64,000 nucleotides of DNA from Burkholderia sp. OK233 (lineage in GTDB: Bacteria; Pseudomonadota; Gammaproteobacteria; Burkholderiales; Burkholderiaceae): NCBI RefSeq assembly GCF_900230185.1, contig NZ_OCSR01000002.1, positions 1,116,001 to 1,180,000 on the forward strand, given 5' to 3'. The notes beneath the pieces are model-generated. The model made no database searches and was not told where the DNA came from. It was given only the letters and a program-made list of their open reading frames with translations. Below, piece by piece: positions 60,806 to 64,000 of the stretch (positions within the stretch are counted from its first letter, which is position 1; every line of letters begins with the position of its first letter). Made by a program: the position numbers and the translations under genes.

Positions 60806-62608
60806 TTATGATGCGTGGTGAACCTCCTGCAACCCAAACACCGGCGTGTCGAGTCCTTCCATTCGTGCTTTGATCTGCAGCGAAAGATACTGCGAATAGT
60901 GACGCGACTGATGGAGATTTCCACCGTGGAACCATAGCGCTTCCTGTTGAGTCGGCTTCCACATATTTCGCAACTCACCTTCCCACGGGCCAGGGTCGTT
61001 AGTCGTGCTCGATCCGAGGCCCCAAACCTTGCCGACCTTGTCAGCAACTTCCTGCGAGATGAGATCGGCAGCCCAGACGTTCATCGAACCGTATCCTGTC
61101 GCGTACACCAATACATCTGCCTCAAGCTCGGTGCCATCGCTCAACGCTACCGAATGCGCCTTTAGTTCCACTACATTGACACCGGTCTTCAGCTTAATCT
61201 TGCCATCGGCAACCAGTTCGGACGCTCCGACGTCGATGTAATAGCCGGAACCACGCCGCAAATACTTCAAGAACAGACCCGACCCGTCCTCACCGAAATC
61301 AAGCATGAAGCCGCTTTTCTCAAGCCGATTGTAAAATTCAGCGTCACGCTCCTTGATCGCGTCAAAGATCGGAATCTGAAATTGTGGCAAGAGAGCATAG
61401 GGGACCGAGGCAAACGTCATATCGGCTTTCGCCGTGGACATCCCTGCGGCAATCGCACGCTCTGAGTAAAGATCGCCGGTGGCCAACTCTCGAAGCGAAT
61501 CTGATTTGACGATATGTGTGGAGGATCTCTGCACCATCGTCACGTCTACCCCCGCTTCCCACAGCGCAGCGCAAATATCGTGCGCCGAGTTATTCGCGCC
61601 AATCACAACCACCTTCTTGCCGTGATATGCATCGGGTCCGGGATGTTGTGAAGAGTGCTGCTGCTCACCTCTAAAGACGTCCATTCCCTTGAATTTCGGG
61701 ATGTTCGGTTTGCCTGACATGCCTGTGGCAAGCACAAGCTGTTTTGGCCGCAGCGTAATCTTCTCGCCCGCACGTTCGACTTCAACGATCCATTCGCCCG
61801 CGATATCATCGTAACGCGCAGTGCGGCAGGTCGTCGCCCCCCAGTAGTTCAACTCCATAACCTGAGCGTACATCTCCAGCCAATCGCCGATCTTGTCCTT
61901 GGGTGTAAAGACGGGCCAATTATCTGGAAACGGAAGATAAGGCATGTGGTCGTACCAGACCGGATCATGCAAACACAGCGTCTTGTAGCGATTGCGCCAG
62001 GTATCGCCCGGTTTCGGGTTTTTGTCGATAATTATCGTCGGCACGCCAAGCTGCCGTAGACGAGCCCCAAGCCCAAGACCGCCCTGCCCGCCGCCGACAA
62101 TGAGACAGTACGGCTGCTCTGAGCGGCCAAGACTTTCAAGTTCAGACTCGCGATTGTCTTTCCAGCTACTCCGTCCACGGCGCGCGCCATGTTCCGCACC
62201 CAACGGTCGCCTAACACCAAGCGGCTCCTCATGTCCCTTCAACTCGGACATGGTCGTCAGTAACGTCCAGATTCGACCGTTTTTTAGACGGATCAGACCT
62301 TGTCCTCGTGCGACCTCTGTTTCAAACGTGATCCAGCCCTGGACCACACCATCGGCCTCGGTCGCGGTTTCATTCTCGGCAAGTTTCAGCTTGGAAGGCC
62401 TGACCGCGCCCAGTTGGGCGCTTAGCATTTCTGCAATCTGGTCACGGCCCTCCATCGTCTTGATATTCCAAGTGAACGCAACCAGATCACGCCAGTAGCA
62501 GTCCGGCTCAAAAAGTTGAATGGCCGACTCTGTGTCACCCCGCTTCAGAGTTGCTTCTAGTGTTTCAAGGATGGTCGAGATTTTGTAGTCGGGGTTAGAT
62601 TCAGACAT
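60806..62608 (-). CDS. Flavin-containing monooxygenase with N-terminal NTF2/SnoaL-like domain
   Basis: A 600-residue protein. Residues 1-130 resemble an NTF2/SnoaL-like domain (TILETLEATLKRGDTESAIQ, LFEPDCYWRDLVAFTWNIKT). Residues 165-590 are an FAD/NADPH monooxygenase: the FAD motif LIVGGGQGGLGLGARLRQLG, PGDTWRNRYKTLCLHDPVWY, the NADPH motif VVVIGANNSAHDICAALWEA, and VLVYATGYGSMNVWA near the end. It is related to FMO/Baeyer-Villiger enzymes, and the family signature FxGxxxHxxxW is replaced by FRGEQQHSSQH. It could turn a ketone into an ester or oxidise a heteroatom. Confidence 0.9.
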   Translation of the reverse strand: MSESNPDYKISTILETLEATLKRGDTESAIQLFEPDCYWRDLVAFTWNIKTMEGRDQIAEMLSAQLGAVRPSKLKLAENETATEADGVVQGWITFETEVARGQGLIRLKNGRIWTLLTTMSELKGHEEPLGVRRPLGAEHGARRGRSSWKDNRESELESLGRSEQPYCLIVGGGQGGLGLGARLRQLGVPTIIIDKNPKPGDTWRNRYKTLCLHDPVWYDHMPYLPFPDNWPVFTPKDKIGDWLEMYAQVMELNYWGATTCRTARYDDIAGEWIVEVERAGEKITLRPKQLVLATGMSGKPNIPKFKGMDVFRGEQQHSSQHPGPDAYHGKKVVVIGANNSAHDICAALWEAGVDVTMVQRSSTHIVKSDSLRELATGDLYSERAIAAGMSTAKADMTFASVPYALLPQFQIPIFDAIKERDAEFYNRLEKSGFMLDFGEDGSGLFLKYLRRGSGYYIDVGASELVADGKIKLKTGVNVVELKAHSVALSDGTELEADVLVYATGYGSMNVWAADLISQEVADKVGKVWGLGSSTTNDPGPWEGELRNMWKPTQQEALWFHGGNLHQSRHYSQYLSLQIKARMEGLDTPVFGLQEVHHAS

Positions 62609-63229
62609 TGTCGCTCCTCCGTATAGACGATAATCGGATTTTCAAAGCCGGGGACGTAGCCCGCCTTAAGTTCTAGAACACTGATTCGGCGCTTCAATTC
62701 AAGCAATCGCCGAAGTTCGACTGACTACCGCTAATGCATAACCCCGCATTGCGCGCCAACGCTCTCAAGTCGCCTCGCTCCCGTGCCGCCCGCATTTTTC
62801 TCGACATCGCTATTGGTAACCGAGCACAACCAGAGTGCAAAACAAAGTGGCGAGCGCACGCTGCATCTGAAGCTACCGATGCTTGGCATCCGTGCCTCCC
62901 TCCAGTCGCGCGGCCAAAATCGGCTGACTCTCCAGTCGCCTAGCACGCTCAACGAAGAGTAAACTCCGCTTGCGCGACTTCACATGTTTTGACGGGCCAG
63001 ACACAGGCTTGTAGGGTCGGGAAACACAATCTGACTCAGATCTGCCCCGCCCGAGGACGCCCGGCAAACAGAAATCCCCCGGAGCATGCAGCACGCCTTG
63101 CGCCAACCACGGGGCTTGAGCACAGCCGGAAATATTCAGACGCTTTCACATGCGATTCGACTGTCAGTCAACGAATGTCCCGAATACCCGCGCGTGGAGC
63201 CATTTAGCCACTCCGCAGACCGCCTCGGC
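62609..63229. other. 620-bp gap, no gene seen
   Basis: Frames on both strands are short and do not look protein-like. The promoter of the monooxygenase gene is expected at the left part of this gap; no clear boxes were found. No RNA gene is recognised. Confidence 0.4.
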
Positions 63230-64000
63230 TTATGGTCTCGTCCGATAACGGGCCAACTCAAGCTTTGCCAAATGGTTGCGATGTACCTCATCAGGGCCGT
63301 CCGCGATCCGGAGTGATCGGGAAAGCGCATATGCGTGGGCAAGAAATGGATCCTGCATACCATGAGCACCGCACGCCTGAATTGCCTGATCGATAACCTT
63401 GCACGCCATATTTGGCGCAGCGACTTTGATCATCGCAATCTCACGCGCTGCGGCCTTATTACCCACAAGGTCCATCTTGTGCGCGGCATTGAGGATAAGC
63501 AAACGTGTCTCTTCGATCGCAATGCGTGCATCGGCGATCCGTTCCATCGTCACCGTCTGGTCAGCAATAGGACGTCCAAACGCAGAACGCGAGAGACTAC
63601 GCGTGCACATTACCTCCAGCGCTCGCTCGGCGAGACCGATCAAACGCATGCAATGATGAATCCGCCCCGGACCGAGGCGACCTTGCGCAATCTCGAATCC
63701 ACGGCCCTCGCCAAGCAGGATATTTGTGATGGGTACGCGCACATTCTCGAACAGAACTTCTCCATGTCCGTGGGGCGCGTCGTCGAATCCAAGCACTGGT
63801 AGATGCCGGAGAACTGTAACGCCAGGCGCGTTGCGCGGCACTAATATCATTGCCTGTTGACGATGACGATCCGGCAAATCGGGATTACTCTTTCCCATGA
63901 ATATGAACACGCTACAGCGTGGATCATTTGCACCGGAGGTCCACCATTTTCGGCCATTAATGACGTACTCGTCACCATCTCGCACTATCGAGCTTTCGAT
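63230..64000 (-). CDS. Acyl-CoA dehydrogenase, partial (N-terminus beyond the window)
   Basis: The 256 codons visible are the C-terminal two thirds of an acyl-CoA dehydrogenase and the frame stays open to the window edge. Visible features are VINGRKWWTSGANDPRCSVF, LGEGRGFEIAQGRLGPGRIH, SRSAFGRPIADQTVTMERIA and the family end QACGAHGMQDPFLAHAYALS with DGPDEVHRNHLAKLEL. A GTG at 63985 is internal and not the start. It introduces an alpha-beta double bond in an acyl-CoA and goes with the ligase of the same module. Confidence 0.9.
   Translation of the reverse strand: MESSIVRDGDEYVINGRKWWTSGANDPRCSVFIFMGKSNPDLPDRHRQQAMILVPRNAPGVTVLRHLPVLGFDDAPHGHGEVLFENVRVPITNILLGEGRGFEIAQGRLGPGRIHHCMRLIGLAERALEVMCTRSLSRSAFGRPIADQTVTMERIADARIAIEETRLLILNAAHKMDLVGNKAAAREIAMIKVAAPNMACKVIDQAIQACGAHGMQDPFLAHAYALSRSLRIADGPDEVHRNHLAKLELARYRTRP

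Noticed and set aside
62734..62943. 69-codon plus-strand frame in the gap after the monooxygenase gene
   Set aside because: No ribosome-binding site and a random-looking composition.
1..64000. CRISPR arrays, tRNA or rRNA genes, phage structural genes, toxin-antitoxin pairs
   Set aside because: Looked for by eye on both strands; no regularly spaced repeats, no cloverleaf-like conserved sequences and no such protein families were recognised.

Overview
The window looks like an accessory catabolic region of a Burkholderiales chromosome or megaplasmid, most likely Burkholderia, Paraburkholderia, Caballeronia or Cupriavidus. The base composition is GC-rich and the porin type is typical of the group. 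The cluster contents (3-hydroxyanthranilate meta-cleavage genes, an indole-oxygenase-type cluster, CUT2 sugar-type ABC genes) are common there. No rRNA, tRNA or CRISPR array was seen. Product names rest on reading the translations; no database search was made.

Layout. 0-1.5 kb: decayed IS21-type istA and a frameshifted ABM-domain gene. 1.6-4.3 kb: a DJ-1/AraC regulator and a chemoreceptor. 4.5-11.8 kb: an MBL-fold hydrolase, a CUT2-type ABC importer with an ATPase-permease fusion, and an SDR. 11.9-19.0 kb: eight tightly packed minus-strand genes, nbaE-H-J-I-G-F-C-D, which take 3-hydroxyanthranilate to pyruvate and acetyl-CoA. 19.1-26.7 kb: a LysR gene, then a four-gene operon resembling iifABCD (indole to anthranilate), a porin and a divergent AraC regulator. 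All genes from iifA to nbaD lie on one strand, so the two modules may form one route.

27-50 kb: a MarR regulator followed by several operons sharing an AT-rich promoter/operator motif (TTAGTAAACTA, six bases, then a -35-like hexamer). They encode an envelope transport set (YCF48-like, MMPL, DUF1302, DUF1329), a DUF2848/cupin/NMT1-like operon, a VOC/GST/cysteine desulfurase operon, an HpaC/HpaB/MBL/CaiB/citryl-CoA-lyase-like/DoxX operon, an SDR and an MFS transporter. The same motif precedes the chemoreceptor at 4.3 kb and the ABC operon at 6.2 kb. I read this as one regulon for an aromatic or related acid whose pathway I cannot match to a known one. It is the best candidate here for an undescribed system.

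49.7-53.9 kb is a junction of small unknown genes, a tyrosine-recombinase remnant and a complete IS that interrupts a TPR-like gene, with a visible CTAG duplication. 54-64 kb carries a secreted alpha/beta hydrolase, a phytanoyl-CoA-dioxygenase-like oxygenase, an acyl-CoA ligase, an aldehyde dehydrogenase, an NTF2-fused flavin monooxygenase and an acyl-CoA dehydrogenase that runs off the right edge. This looks like a degradation module for an aliphatic or alicyclic compound.
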